Source of the DNA: a virus
DNA length: 38,033 nucleotides
IMG/VR virus record: IMGVR_UViG_3300037278_000088
Coordinates: 1 to 38,033 of that record
Strand: one strand, 5' to 3'
This document shows positions 28,301 through 36,793 of the stretch, in pieces. The translations under genes and the position numbers were made by a program. The notes beneath the pieces are model-generated. The model was not told the origin of the DNA. It saw only the letters and a program-made list of their open reading frames with translations, and made no database searches. Position 1 is the first letter of the stretch. The number at the start of each line of letters is the position of its first letter.

Positions 28301-30036
28301 TAAAAAATACGGCAAAAGTAGTAGATAAATCACTTGGAACTAATATAGCTAATAATCGTTTAGTCCAAGAAATTAATGATTATGTGAAAACTAAAATAAC
28401 GGGATTTGCTGGAGTGGGCACTCGTATCGCTCAAACTGCCGGAAACGCTTTCGCTGGTGGTATACCTCGTGTTGTTCAGGCTGTGAAGATAGCTGGTAGC
28501 GGTGATCCTACTGCTGTGGCTCACGCTACTCAAATGGCTTCACAAAGTATTACTGATGCCATTACTGCTTATGGCGCTGCCGGAGCAGCTGCTGCGGTAT
28601 TAAAGTACTCAAATGGGGCAATTGGCTATACTGGTGCTCCACCTGTATCTGGTACGAGTGCAGCAGCATATAACAAGGATCATGGTATTCCTGCAAATCA
28701 ATGGTATCTTAATTTTCCTAATGGTAGTCGCATCTATATCAATCCTGCTCGTATAACGGGGGCAGCTGGATTAGCTGCTGATACTATTGGTAGTATAGCA
28801 ACTGGTGGAACTCCAACTACTACTGCTGAGAATCTTGCAACACAAGCATTCGATCAGGTAGGAGGTAGTAACCTACCAGAAACAATTAGTGATGCAACTA
28901 CGGCTCTTAGCCCTACTGCATCGGCTTCTACAAAAGCGTATCCCCTCGAAGACTTACAGCGTACTGTCGCACCTAGTATCGGCTTATTGAATAACATTGC
29001 TAATGCTACTGACTCGACAAAACGTGATCCGACTAATTTTACTCAAGATGTCAATTCCGGTATTCCAGTACTTCGTGCTGGTGTGCCTGTAGCTAAAGGT
29101 AGTTCAGGTCAACCACTTCCTAACACCGAGCAAGATAGTGGTGGTTCAAGTATTCTATCAGTCGCTAAAAACCCCAATACGCCAACTTCGGCTTCTGCTA
29201 AAGCTGCTGATCCAGTGGCAGCTGAGATTACTAGGCTTCATGGTCTTGGTATCGATATAACTCCAACTAGTTCTGCAACTAACGCCTCAAACAGTAATAT
29301 AGAAGGTTTATCAAAGATTCTATTAACCGATCCGCTTTATCAATCGTCTAGTGACAAAGATAAGGCTGCGATGCTTAACACGGTACTTAAGGGAACTGCT
29401 ACAAAGTCTATTAACCCAACTATTAGTGCAGCTGACCAACAAGCACTCTTAACACACACGCTACTAGGTACAGCGAAATCATCGGTATGGCTTGATGACA
29501 ATACTAATGCAGCTAATTACTACACAGCTGATTACGATAACCAGAAAGCTAACGGTACTGTTGATGACTCGCAAGATGACCTAACTAATACGAGTGGTCT
29601 TCATTATAAAGCTGTTCAAGCTCAGGTAAATGAGAAAGTCGGTGCTACATATGCATTAGAAGATAGTTATAAAACGACTACACAGACTGACTTCCAAGAT
29701 ATGCTTGACCCTAAAAGCACTAAATACGACCCAACTACCGCTAATCAAGTGTATGCTTACGATCAAGCTCGTGCTGGGGCTGGATTAACGCCTAAGTATA
29801 ATCTCGCAACGGCTCAAGCGGCAATTGCTAAAGCTGACGGTTCTGGTAGCGCAGCTTCTAAGGCATTTACCTTTGCTAATTTACCAGCTTCTCTTAGTGG
29901 TGCTGATTCGAGTACGGCTGACGGTACTTCATATACTAAGGCTGCACCACTTTTCACTCCAATCGCAAGCTTAAAGACCCCAGCAACTGCAATTCCAAAA
30001 GGTCGAACTATAAGCGTTTCTAAAGGAGTTAATTAA
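25360..30036 (+). CDS. Giant internal virion/polyvalent-type protein (1558 aa)
   Basis: This is the largest gene (12% of the genome). The N-terminus (MNLGSIFGGIGNFLGSIF) is an amphipathic, Gly-rich helix. Residues 20-390 are Pro/Thr/Val-rich with disordered stretches; the middle is long Ala/Lys helices; residues about 1060-1085 form a hydrophobic Ala-rich segment (YGAAGAAAAVLKY). Around 1206-1257 the pattern LLNNIANATD...GIPVLRAGVPVAKGSSGQPLPN, followed by DPVAAEITRLHGLGI, recalls the C-terminal associated domains of phage polyvalent proteins (LPD38-like in my judgement). Ejection into the host with the DNA is the likely role. I found no clear enzymatic motif. A siphovirus tape measure is unlikely given the missing tail-tube genes. 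Confidence 0.65.
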   Translation: MNLGSIFGGIGNFLGSIFDPKKQQSNTPPAVVRPVVAAPTATRQSVIAPTIAIPHSLLPVGVSNPVGIPQLGGQNNASTPAQPTVAQPQALIPAMQSIVNDSVSSPHAKAAAANVIATQKNISAQTGLPYPGEPTGDVIANAFNSSPIGRAFNTAKGIAQSVPRTLLSIADTGASDVLGKDVPLDFSNNPLLQAITGTKSIGNIAESTDQTLGSVPIIGKNLQQLPDPVKAVIGAIGTALNLAPAAAPELGGAEDVLKAGETAGTDTLEGGVAEVPKSPPLEPDNPITKSPTTDKAPAITSSNQSVETAPVVTEPPATPVSTPLTLDTTPAPVETAPVENPEPVAPVDIPNLGGTTNNDLPQTREIPQYTSPVRNNKTASVAGTNSAKYTTGDDNLDNIVHDSIVANKIDTNAANPAKTAADRVASLDNVGINSAQRTAIRNIAVKNVDKTTGKISDAGVQQIKDVLTKPQTLNQATKAIADTQAAGNLVNSTKQVGDTLATAPEAGKLGTIAHNAVLDGSINTPKGVDQVVEDTTGAAKQAAADAGDTLPNIIAKGKAVAQASKDAGHDLSTDEVINGYKGSKGIVKVDPTFTPAQQKVYLDYKQELDTLRDRSGLSLHGGNQGKWYSPDQSLTEDGESQEFDPAFVNEEKRNGTIPAKSLDTSEVPYEHYIRRYANAPAQATGKLVDAVEKDAKTGADTGLKVPETAKEDLQKSMADIVAKRDEATKAASEGDVTGTKAINKSVEDDINQMFNKFADSVPKGAGRQNAINAIYANRDPYLQSSVEAAALSNVASRAADQGTVGVFKAQQPLVRGIQKIISPLIKSKAMEGTEANALNTTRNARIAANNIARGSKATEIANNFKANLSRAGAGRNPIVKGISKIDTFLRAVPTAGTQLGDLTPENIKSALQQGASLPEASGLKTVADYEKYFGEHMQTSQFQRELSNARATNNSRIGLGAADNAPSGKAATIATGIDNVVKNTAKVVDKSLGTNIANNRLVQEINDYVKTKITGFAGVGTRIAQTAGNAFAGGIPRVVQAVKIAGSGDPTAVAHATQMASQSITDAITAYGAAGAAAAVLKYSNGAIGYTGAPPVSGTSAAAYNKDHGIPANQWYLNFPNGSRIYINPARITGAAGLAADTIGSIATGGTPTTTAENLATQAFDQVGGSNLPETISDATTALSPTASASTKAYPLEDLQRTVAPSIGLLNNIANATDSTKRDPTNFTQDVNSGIPVLRAGVPVAKGSSGQPLPNTEQDSGGSSILSVAKNPNTPTSASAKAADPVAAEITRLHGLGIDITPTSSATNASNSNIEGLSKILLTDPLYQSSSDKDKAAMLNTVLKGTATKSINPTISAADQQALLTHTLLGTAKSSVWLDDNTNAANYYTADYDNQKANGTVDDSQDDLTNTSGLHYKAVQAQVNEKVGATYALEDSYKTTTQTDFQDMLDPKSTKYDPTTANQVYAYDQARAGAGLTPKYNLATAQAAIAKADGSGSAASKAFTFANLPASLSGADSSTADGTSYTKAAPLFTPIASLKTPATAIPKGRTISVSKGVN

Positions 30037-30065
30037 TGTATAATGAAAACTATAATGAGGGATAA
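30036..30065 (+). CDS. 9-residue relay micro-ORF before the adaptor gene
   Basis: MYNENYNEG shares its ATG with the preceding TAA (TAATG), has TAAAGGAG 8 nt upstream, and stops 3 nt before the adaptor ATG while containing GAGGGA, the adaptor's ribosome site. Translational relay is the likely role. Confidence 0.4.
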   Translation: MYNENYNEG

Positions 30066-30068
30066 CTT

Positions 30069-30785
30069 ATGACACCTAATGACACTCGCATAATCGCATT
30101 AGCGCAGGATATTTACCTAGCTCGACACGGTGTCTATAGCACAGCTACAGGGTCTAACTTAACTAACTTAGAAAACCAGACTGTCGGTCAGGTCAATCAA
30201 TTTATACCTGAAATAGAAAAAGAGGCTGACTGGGATTTCTCACGAGTTACTGACGACTCTAGTTTAGGTACAGTTTCTGCGACTACTTCATCAGTTCCAC
30301 TACCAAGTACTGTTCGTAAATTGGTTGTTACACCATTTCGTGATCTTCAAATCCAGCAAGATGGTTCAACTATTTCGACATTTAAAGTCGTAAACGCTAA
30401 CCAAAGGATTGACCCTAGAGATAGTGATGTGCGTAGTCGAGTTGCTCAAGTGAATCGTAACATTATTTTTTCTCGTGTGTTAAACGATACCGAGATCGGC
30501 GGAACAATTATTGTTGATACAATAAGTTATCTACCACTTCTTTCAACAACTGATACTAGCCTTTTGGACATATTAGATGCAAACCCTGATGTGCGACAGC
30601 TATTCGTACTTGGTGTCCTTAAGAATCAGATTCTATCTGATATCGTTCAAGGGGGTCTTACTCCTGCATTCACACTTAAATACGCAAGTTTGCTTAAAGA
30701 ATGTGTTGCTGAGCATAATGTATCAGCTGACGCTGATTTGGAAGATCACGAAGATATGGGATTTGTCCGAGGTGTAGGTTTCTAA
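30069..30785 (+). CDS. Head-tail adaptor (connector) protein, probable
   Basis: The 238-residue protein begins MTPNDTRIIALAQDIYLARH and has a helical N-terminal half (QVNQFIPEIEKEADWDF), a beta middle (VPLPSTVRKLVVTPFRDLQI, IIVDTISYLPLL) and a helical end with an acidic tail (DADLEDHEDMGF). This fits a podovirus adaptor ring that joins portal to tail nozzle (compare T7 gp11 or P22 gp4 in role, not by sequence). It stands directly before the nozzle-like gene, 2 nt apart, and GAGGGA precedes its ATG. The call depends on order and size. Confidence 0.55.
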   Translation: MTPNDTRIIALAQDIYLARHGVYSTATGSNLTNLENQTVGQVNQFIPEIEKEADWDFSRVTDDSSLGTVSATTSSVPLPSTVRKLVVTPFRDLQIQQDGSTISTFKVVNANQRIDPRDSDVRSRVAQVNRNIIFSRVLNDTEIGGTIIVDTISYLPLLSTTDTSLLDILDANPDVRQLFVLGVLKNQILSDIVQGGLTPAFTLKYASLLKECVAEHNVSADADLEDHEDMGFVRGVGF

Positions 30786-30787
30786 TT

Positions 30788-32860
30788 ATGGTTGAAGTAC
30801 TTGGAAAGATTCCGGCTGCTAGAATTAGCTCACTTCCTATAGTGAGCTTTGCAGCTGGTATTGACCAACGTGGCGCAGCTAATATACCTTCTAATGCACT
30901 TTCTTATGGCAGAAATGTTATGATTACTCAACAAGGTCTTGCTACTCACAGATATGGTACTAAACAGTGGTTGCCAGATGCCGTAGGAACTGTTTATGAA
31001 GTATGTGCAGCCGATTACAACGGTACTGTTTATTATATTATCGCTGATGACGGAGAGATTAAGTATTGTCAAGAGGGTGATACTAATTGGACAATCGCTG
31101 GTGGCACTAATAGTGTTACCACAACAGCAGTCGTTAATACGCATCTTAGGACAGCAGATAAGGTTCTTATACTTAATGGTACAGATGATCTTGGCTATTT
31201 AGACTTATCTACTATGGAAGTAGTAGTTTTTGCTCATGTTGATGACCCTACAAGCGCTCCAACAGGAGTTCCTATTGGTATTAGTGGCTCGACACATAAG
31301 GTTTACTACGCTATTTGGTATAACGGGGTTACGGGTACAACTGATACGAGTCCGATTTTAACTCAAGACGTAGACTTGATTCGTGAACAGTGGGCATCAG
31401 ATGGCTCTCAAGGAGTTACGGTTACTGATCCTAATACTCGACCAACAGGTGCAGTTAGTTGGAACATCGGTGTTGCTACTGGGGCAGCTGGTGGTACGAT
31501 TGCTACTTCTGATATTCTGTGGCTTGCTGTTGGGCTGGACATATCTAGCACTACCTATGTAGATAATGGTCTTATTACTCCTGATGTAACGCTAGGAACT
31601 GCGCCAGATACTAACACGACTACTGGGGCTAAGGCTCGTTATGGTAACGTTATCAACGGCATTGTATTCTTGTGGGGAATGCCAGATGATCCTTATGCGG
31701 TCTTAATTGGAGGTGGTCAAGGCTACGAACTTGACTTCACTCCTGCAAATGGAGGCTATCGATTAGTATTAAATGACGGAACTGACTTTTTACCGAGTAC
31801 AGTTGTCGGATTCCGTAATGGCTCAGGTACTCCAAGTATTACTGTTCTCTACTCAAGCGTTACTGGGCTTTCTAATTCATCAATTGTTGAGCAGAGTACT
31901 GTATCTCTCGGTACATATTCAGCTATTGTATGGGGTGCGACAGATAACAACTACGGTTCAGCTGGAGTAAGTTCGCCATATGGTATTACAGATTATCGTG
32001 GAACGCTTATTTTCCCTTCAACTGACGGTATTACTAGTGTTGATACAAGTAGTCTTCGTTTCAATGTACTTACGGCTAAACGTATATCTGATCCGGTTAT
32101 TAATGAGATTAGCTCTATACAAACACAGTATCTACCTCAGATTGTTAGTACAGCGTGGGATAACCGTGTTCTTTTCAGTATTCCGGCAGCTGGATTTACC
32201 TATAATAATGAACTTCTTATATACGACGTAACTAATCAGGGTGAAGAAAAATGGTATATATGGGACATTCCTTGCCAATGGGTAGGCACAATTTCACCTC
32301 CGGGTATTGCTGGATTTGTCTATATATCTCAAGGGAATCACTTCTTTAGACTAGATGAAGTTCCAGTGGCTCAGGACGAAGATTCTAGCGGAGTAACCAC
32401 TCCATTCTCATTTGAGGCTGATAGCGCTCTTATTGGTACAAATGCAGCTCACGATGGCTACTATGCTTTGGTTCAAGCTGTTTTCTACCTCGTTGACTTT
32501 ATAGGTAATGCGACGCTTATTGTTACTTGGCGTGATCGTTTATCTGGTCAAATGGTAACATCGACTGAATTGGTTAGTAATGGTTCATATCAAAAGTCTT
32601 CGAGTGGAGGTTGGTCTAGTTCTGGTTATCAATTTAACCAACATCTCAAAACTAAGGTACTCAGGTGGGGTAATATTGATGTTATTTCTGGTGCTCAAAC
32701 TACTCAATCAGTGTCTGATCGTTACGAAATAAAGCTTGATAACGTTGTTACTCAGGAAATGATGGCGACAGTTGCTCTTAACCCCGATAACTCCGGTGTG
32801 AAATGGAGATCAGTCTCTTTTCAAGGTCAACCATTGGGTATATCTCCGGATATTCAATAG
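30788..32860 (+). CDS. Tail nozzle / stabilisation protein, beta-propeller-like
   Basis: The 690-residue all-beta protein begins with a typical opening, 'SFAAGIDQRGAANIPSNALSY...NVMITQQGLATHRYGT', which is common in podovirus tail-nozzle and DNA-stabilisation proteins, where a variable number of virion sites are listed before a propeller. Repeated strand pairs (VYEVCAADYNGTVYYIIADD, HKVYYAIWYNG, RLVLNDGTDF, ELLIYDVTNQGEEKWYIWD) support a propeller or barrel. In P22 and T7 this ring (gp10/gp12-like) closes the tail. It lies between adaptor and portal genes, in the expected place. Confidence 0.68.
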   Translation: MVEVLGKIPAARISSLPIVSFAAGIDQRGAANIPSNALSYGRNVMITQQGLATHRYGTKQWLPDAVGTVYEVCAADYNGTVYYIIADDGEIKYCQEGDTNWTIAGGTNSVTTTAVVNTHLRTADKVLILNGTDDLGYLDLSTMEVVVFAHVDDPTSAPTGVPIGISGSTHKVYYAIWYNGVTGTTDTSPILTQDVDLIREQWASDGSQGVTVTDPNTRPTGAVSWNIGVATGAAGGTIATSDILWLAVGLDISSTTYVDNGLITPDVTLGTAPDTNTTTGAKARYGNVINGIVFLWGMPDDPYAVLIGGGQGYELDFTPANGGYRLVLNDGTDFLPSTVVGFRNGSGTPSITVLYSSVTGLSNSSIVEQSTVSLGTYSAIVWGATDNNYGSAGVSSPYGITDYRGTLIFPSTDGITSVDTSSLRFNVLTAKRISDPVINEISSIQTQYLPQIVSTAWDNRVLFSIPAAGFTYNNELLIYDVTNQGEEKWYIWDIPCQWVGTISPPGIAGFVYISQGNHFFRLDEVPVAQDEDSSGVTTPFSFEADSALIGTNAAHDGYYALVQAVFYLVDFIGNATLIVTWRDRLSGQMVTSTELVSNGSYQKSSSGGWSSSGYQFNQHLKTKVLRWGNIDVISGAQTTQSVSDRYEIKLDNVVTQEMMATVALNPDNSGVKWRSVSFQGQPLGISPDIQ

Positions 32861-32907
32861 GGCTATGGCAAAAATATGCTAGAGAGGTTATCATAAGGAT
32901 TATGGAT

Positions 32908-34632
32908 ATGCAAGACATCATCGACGAATGGGGTAAGGGCAAATTTTGGATTGATAACTTTATTCGTGATTTCGTTGAACTTGAAAACTTAGCTGACGGT
33001 GTAGCACTTTCTCGTCAGAAGAACGCTCCAAGTGTTGGAACAGTTACTTTAGCAAATGCAGTACGTCAAATTCCTCGACAATCTGTTCAACAATTACCTT
33101 CTGTTTCAGCTCAGATTAATGGTACTAAGTTATCTGTTGATGCACTTGTTGCTAGCTATCTACTACGTGATGTGGTCTTTAGCCCTGATACGTTTGGTAA
33201 TGGCATACTTTCTACTATGCAGATGGCTGCACAGCAAGCTCTCACGACAGGCTTCGTAGCGCTTAGGGCAAATGTAGGCAAGAACTTTAATAAGTTCTCT
33301 ACGACGCTCGAAACACTTCACTATAATGATATTGTTATTGAACCGGGTGTGTTTGATGCTTCAAACAGCCAATACTATCATGTTCGTACTCGTGTTACTA
33401 AGGGTGCGCTTAAAGCTTTAATTGATCGAGTATCGAAAAATAAAAAGACGAACTGGAACGTACCAGCACTTAATGCACTGTATAAAGCTGGCCCACAATC
33501 TTATAGTTATAATCGCTGGCTTTCAGCACCTCGTCAAAATGCTAGCTTAAGTTCAGATGACACATTTGATATTATTACTCGTTACGGAGTTGGTTCATAC
33601 CACCCTATAGATGTGTACTCTCCACAACAACCAAATGACGATGAGCCACTTATGTCTATTAAGAGTAAATCTAAGTTTGGATTCCCTCGCTTATCTCTAA
33701 TCGTTATTGACCCTGCTCAATTATCGCCATTTGGTACATCTCGTGCTCGTTTAGCATCGCCTATGGCTAATTATGGTAATATTTACCTTCAATCTACAGC
33801 TAAGATGCAACTACTTAATGCTGATCCTCCAGTTCTTAAGACTGGAATGTTTAATAGTGCTACTCCTTTGAAACGTGGTGTAACGTGGGATTCAAGTGAT
33901 CCAACTGCCAGTGTCAAACTGGTTGAGCTTTCTAACTCGACGCTTGAACAGTTCACTTCAGTCATGCAGTATGTCGATAACAATATACTCTCTACTATGG
34001 GTGTTCAGGGTGCAGCTGCTCCGGCAGCAGGTTCGGCCTATGTCAATACGGCTACTGCTCAAGATCAGCAAGCTACGGGTAGCTTAGGTTCAGCTCAAGT
34101 TACGCAGATTATAGAGAATGCAGTTCGTCAGTATGGATTGGTTGGACTTGATCTTTATATCTCTGAGCAAGTAGGTAAAACTCCTCTCATTGTTGATGAT
34201 GAGTGTAAGAATGCTATCAACCAAATTATGCCAATGACACCAAAGCTTGACCCCAATACTGGTCAACCAGTGAGCGACCCCAGTACTGGGCAACCTATGC
34301 TTGATCCATTTGTTGGTGACGATAACATTGTTAATATCGACTGGAAGCAGTACTACTCTCGTATTCAAACTATGACTGTTACGGTTGATCTATCAATAAG
34401 TCCTGATGCGCTTGCTGATAAAACACAAGCTACTACTCAAGACCTTTACACTACAATGAAGCAGACAGCAGGTGATGATCCTGTAGCTAATGCTAACGCC
34501 GATGCTTTGGGCAAAGACCTCATTGAAGATGCACTACCGGGCGCAAGCAAACAGATATCCAATGCACCAACTCCACCTCCTGAAACCATCGCACCTAATG
34601 GTGGCGCACAACCAGCACTTCCGGGTCAGTAG
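32908..34632 (+). CDS. Portal protein, podovirus type
   Basis: The 574-residue protein has the size and layout of a P22-type portal: a helical wing start (MQDIIDEWGKGKFWIDNFIR), 'DVVFSPDTFGNGILSTMQMAAQQALTTGF', a central beta wing, and a long helical C-terminal region (LEQFTSVMQYVDNNILSTMG, QVTQIIENAVRQYGLVGLDL) followed by a disordered Pro/Gly tail. The portal is the dodecameric gate for DNA entry. ATG 32908 is preferred because AAGGA is 8 nt upstream; ATG 32902 is 2 nt from it. It is followed by scaffold and terminase genes, as expected. Confidence 0.8.
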   Translation: MQDIIDEWGKGKFWIDNFIRDFVELENLADGVALSRQKNAPSVGTVTLANAVRQIPRQSVQQLPSVSAQINGTKLSVDALVASYLLRDVVFSPDTFGNGILSTMQMAAQQALTTGFVALRANVGKNFNKFSTTLETLHYNDIVIEPGVFDASNSQYYHVRTRVTKGALKALIDRVSKNKKTNWNVPALNALYKAGPQSYSYNRWLSAPRQNASLSSDDTFDIITRYGVGSYHPIDVYSPQQPNDDEPLMSIKSKSKFGFPRLSLIVIDPAQLSPFGTSRARLASPMANYGNIYLQSTAKMQLLNADPPVLKTGMFNSATPLKRGVTWDSSDPTASVKLVELSNSTLEQFTSVMQYVDNNILSTMGVQGAAAPAAGSAYVNTATAQDQQATGSLGSAQVTQIIENAVRQYGLVGLDLYISEQVGKTPLIVDDECKNAINQIMPMTPKLDPNTGQPVSDPSTGQPMLDPFVGDDNIVNIDWKQYYSRIQTMTVTVDLSISPDALADKTQATTQDLYTTMKQTAGDDPVANANADALGKDLIEDALPGASKQISNAPTPPPETIAPNGGAQPALPGQ

Positions 34633-34781
34633 TGGCTAAATCTGATGCACTTTGGAATGAAGTAGCACGACTTATTAACATTGAATTTTTCGATAATGGA
34701 CAACCAATAACAGGGAAATTGCTTCAACAACTTATAATTGCAATTCAAAAAGAGTTGACTGATAATTCTGATAGTGCTTAA
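34632..34781 (+). CDS. Small head-module protein, GTG start (49 aa)
   Basis: The ORF starts at GTG 34632, sharing one base with the portal stop (TAGTG), and reads MAKSDALWNEVARLINIEFF through a helical protein to TAA 34779-34781. It is a compact, plausible helical hairpin. It lies between portal and scaffold genes, so it may be a small head assembly or structural factor. No family recognised. Confidence 0.6.
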   Translation: MAKSDALWNEVARLINIEFFDNGQPITGKLLQQLIIAIQKELTDNSDSA

Positions 34782-34792
34782 ATGTATCCAAG

Positions 34793-35092
34793 ATGAATCC
34801 GAATGATGATTTGAACGAGCTAGATTATGTGTCATCTGCGCCAGAACTAGTTCCAAAAGATGAGCCACACCTACAGGACGAAGCGGATTATTCCACTTTG
34901 GTTGAAGTTTACGATCTATTACAAGAGTTGAAAGCACACTATCGCTCAATAGATTCACTTGCTTTTGGTGATATAACTATAGAAAATCAGCTCATTATTA
35001 ACAAGAAAATGTTAATGGAGATTCAGGGCTTGGAGAGTCGTATATCTAATGTAATTAGGAAGGTAAAGGAGAAGCAAGATGGACGAGAATAA
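34793..35092 (+). CDS. Small acidic coiled-coil protein (99 aa)
   Basis: The protein begins MNPNDDLNELDYVSSAPELV, with an acidic disordered first third and then helices (LVEVYDLLQELKAHYRSIDS, MLMEIQGLESRISNVIRKVK) that look like a coiled coil. It overlaps the scaffold gene by 14 nt. A scaffolding co-factor or a head-assembly accessory is possible. Confidence 0.62.
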   Translation: MNPNDDLNELDYVSSAPELVPKDEPHLQDEADYSTLVEVYDLLQELKAHYRSIDSLAFGDITIENQLIINKKMLMEIQGLESRISNVIRKVKEKQDGRE

Positions 35093-36149
35093 CACTGTTG
35101 AAAAGCCTACGGCCGAAGATTTTGAGACTGCATTTATTGACCAAATGACAGAACCTTCTGATGACAAAAAGCCAGAAGATAAGCTTGTCGATAAACCGAC
35201 AGATGATATAACTCCGCCAACTGATGATAAAACAGGTGAAGATGAACAGGTAGTTGAGAAAACTGACGAAGAGAAAAAAGCTGAAGCTGAGGCTGCTGAA
35301 GCGAAGGAAACTGAACTCAAACTTACTGAAACACCAGAAGAAACCGAAGCTCGCCATACTAAAGAAGAGGCAGATAAGGTTGCTACTGAAGCTGCAAAGG
35401 TTGATGATACCCCTAAGTATGCTACCAAAGAAGATATCAAAGATGCACTTGCAGAGCGTGAATCTGAAACTCAGCAACACTTCTCTAAGGTTAGCGAAGC
35501 TAAGGCTAAGATTATTGATATTCTTCACCCTGAAGGTATAGATCAGAAGATATATGACACTGATGGTAAAGTTATCCAAACTGCTCAAGATATTGTTGAT
35601 CGTGGGCTTATTAATGAGCGAACAGGTGAGGCTTATACCTATGATGAGGCTGCTTCATTCATGTTACAGGTGCAACAGAAAATGGCACAAAATGTCAAAG
35701 AGCTAGAAGATTGGGCTGAAAAGACTGGTGAAAAGAACATTGATTTACTTGAAGGTAATGATCGAGTTCTTGCTAAGTGGGGTGACGTTCTCAAAACACT
35801 TTCTAAAGAAACAGTTGAAAAATTGGCCGCTAAATACGTCCAAACACAGGTTAAGTTTGATAAGACAAATCAATATGTTCTTGAGATGAATCAGACACCG
35901 GAGGATTGGTATTCAACGGTTCTTGCTCCTTACAGCGATCTACGTGCATCTATTTCTACTGAACAACAAGCTAAAGCAGACGCTGATGCTAAGGCTGCTA
36001 AAGAGGCTCAAGAAGCTAAAGAAGCTGAGGAGTTAGCCGATCAAGAAGAGCGTAATGGTACGCCACCTCGTCGTGGCACAAGCAACACTAAGTCAGCAAC
36101 AGGTGATCCGATGTTGGACGCATTAGTTGATGAATTAAATAAGGATTAA
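35079..36149 (+). CDS. Capsid scaffold protein (probable)
   Basis: The 356-residue protein is highly charged and helical: acidic, disordered residues 1-120 (PEDKLVDKPTDDITPPTDDK), a helical middle (SKVSEAKAKIIDILHPEGID), a compact domain (about 150-280), then an Ala/Glu/Lys coiled coil and a basic patch (NGTPPRRGTSNTKSATGDP) before a C-terminal helix. Coiled coils with a C-terminal coat-binding helix are typical of scaffold proteins that shape the procapsid and then leave. Position between portal and terminase/capsid genes supports it. AAAGGAG lies upstream of the ATG. Confidence 0.68.
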   Translation: MDENNTVEKPTAEDFETAFIDQMTEPSDDKKPEDKLVDKPTDDITPPTDDKTGEDEQVVEKTDEEKKAEAEAAEAKETELKLTETPEETEARHTKEEADKVATEAAKVDDTPKYATKEDIKDALAERESETQQHFSKVSEAKAKIIDILHPEGIDQKIYDTDGKVIQTAQDIVDRGLINERTGEAYTYDEAASFMLQVQQKMAQNVKELEDWAEKTGEKNIDLLEGNDRVLAKWGDVLKTLSKETVEKLAAKYVQTQVKFDKTNQYVLEMNQTPEDWYSTVLAPYSDLRASISTEQQAKADADAKAAKEAQEAKEAEELADQEERNGTPPRRGTSNTKSATGDPMLDALVDELNKD

Positions 36150-36160
36150 GGAGAATTATT

Positions 36161-36787
36161 ATGAGTGAAACTAAAGGAATTATATTTGAAAATATTGATA
36201 CAGGTGAAACGTATCTAATTAGTCGTGAAACTGAGGGCAAGTTCTACAGAGCTAAGTTAGCTGCTCTTATGAATAGCTCTAATATGTCTCCGAACTCAGA
36301 TCGAGGCCAAGACTTCGGGATTCGTTTGAAACCAGAGATTCAAGCATTGCTAGAGTTATGGGAATCAGATGGCGATATGATTGAAAAGGTAGCTGCATTT
36401 GCTAAAGTACCGACTGACGGTATGACGCACGCAGATTTTTTGAGTTACTATCTTCACCAACAGGAACTTGGTAAAGATCCTGAAAAACAACAAAATGTAC
36501 AACGTCGTGAGAACCAACTTAGTTATGAGGAAAAGGTTGCCCAACTTAAGGCTAAAGCTCGTCCTGAAGCTATGCCAGAGTTCGATGTTACTAAAGTACC
36601 TGATCTTTCTTTAGAGGCTTTCTTGGGTGAGGATTTGCCTGTTGAATATCGAGAGAACACAGTTGTGCCGGGTGTAGTTGACGAAACTCCTGTTGAAGAA
36701 TCACCAGAGATTGAATCGCCACCTGTACTTGAAACTCCAGAGAAAGCTCCAGTTAAGCGTTCTACTAAACGTCCTCACCAGAAGTAG
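36161..36787 (+). CDS. Hypothetical protein before the terminase (208 aa)
   Basis: The protein starts MSETKGIIFENIDTGETYLI, then a helical block (FYRAKLAALMNSSNMSPNSD and QALLELWESDGDMIEKVAAF), and a disordered acidic Pro/Glu-rich C-terminus ending with a basic VKRSTKRPHQK. AAGGAG is 7 nt upstream. Being directly before the large terminase (6 nt), it is a candidate small terminase or packaging factor, but no helix-turn-helix motif is clear. A head protein is the alternative. Confidence 0.62.
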   Translation: MSETKGIIFENIDTGETYLISRETEGKFYRAKLAALMNSSNMSPNSDRGQDFGIRLKPEIQALLELWESDGDMIEKVAAFAKVPTDGMTHADFLSYYLHQQELGKDPEKQQNVQRRENQLSYEEKVAQLKAKARPEAMPEFDVTKVPDLSLEAFLGEDLPVEYRENTVVPGVVDETPVEESPEIESPPVLETPEKAPVKRSTKRPHQK

Positions 36788-36793
36788 GCTGAC

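Noticed and set aside
25360-30036. Tape-measure protein of a long-tailed phage
   Set aside because: No tail tube, tail terminator or chaperone genes are next to it, while adaptor, nozzle and P22-like portal genes are; a podovirus internal protein fits better.
35012-35588. Two long minus-strand ORFs opposite the scaffold gene
   Set aside because: They mirror the Glu/Lys/Ala-rich codons of the scaffold gene (giving Ser/Phe-rich products) and lack starts with ribosome sites.
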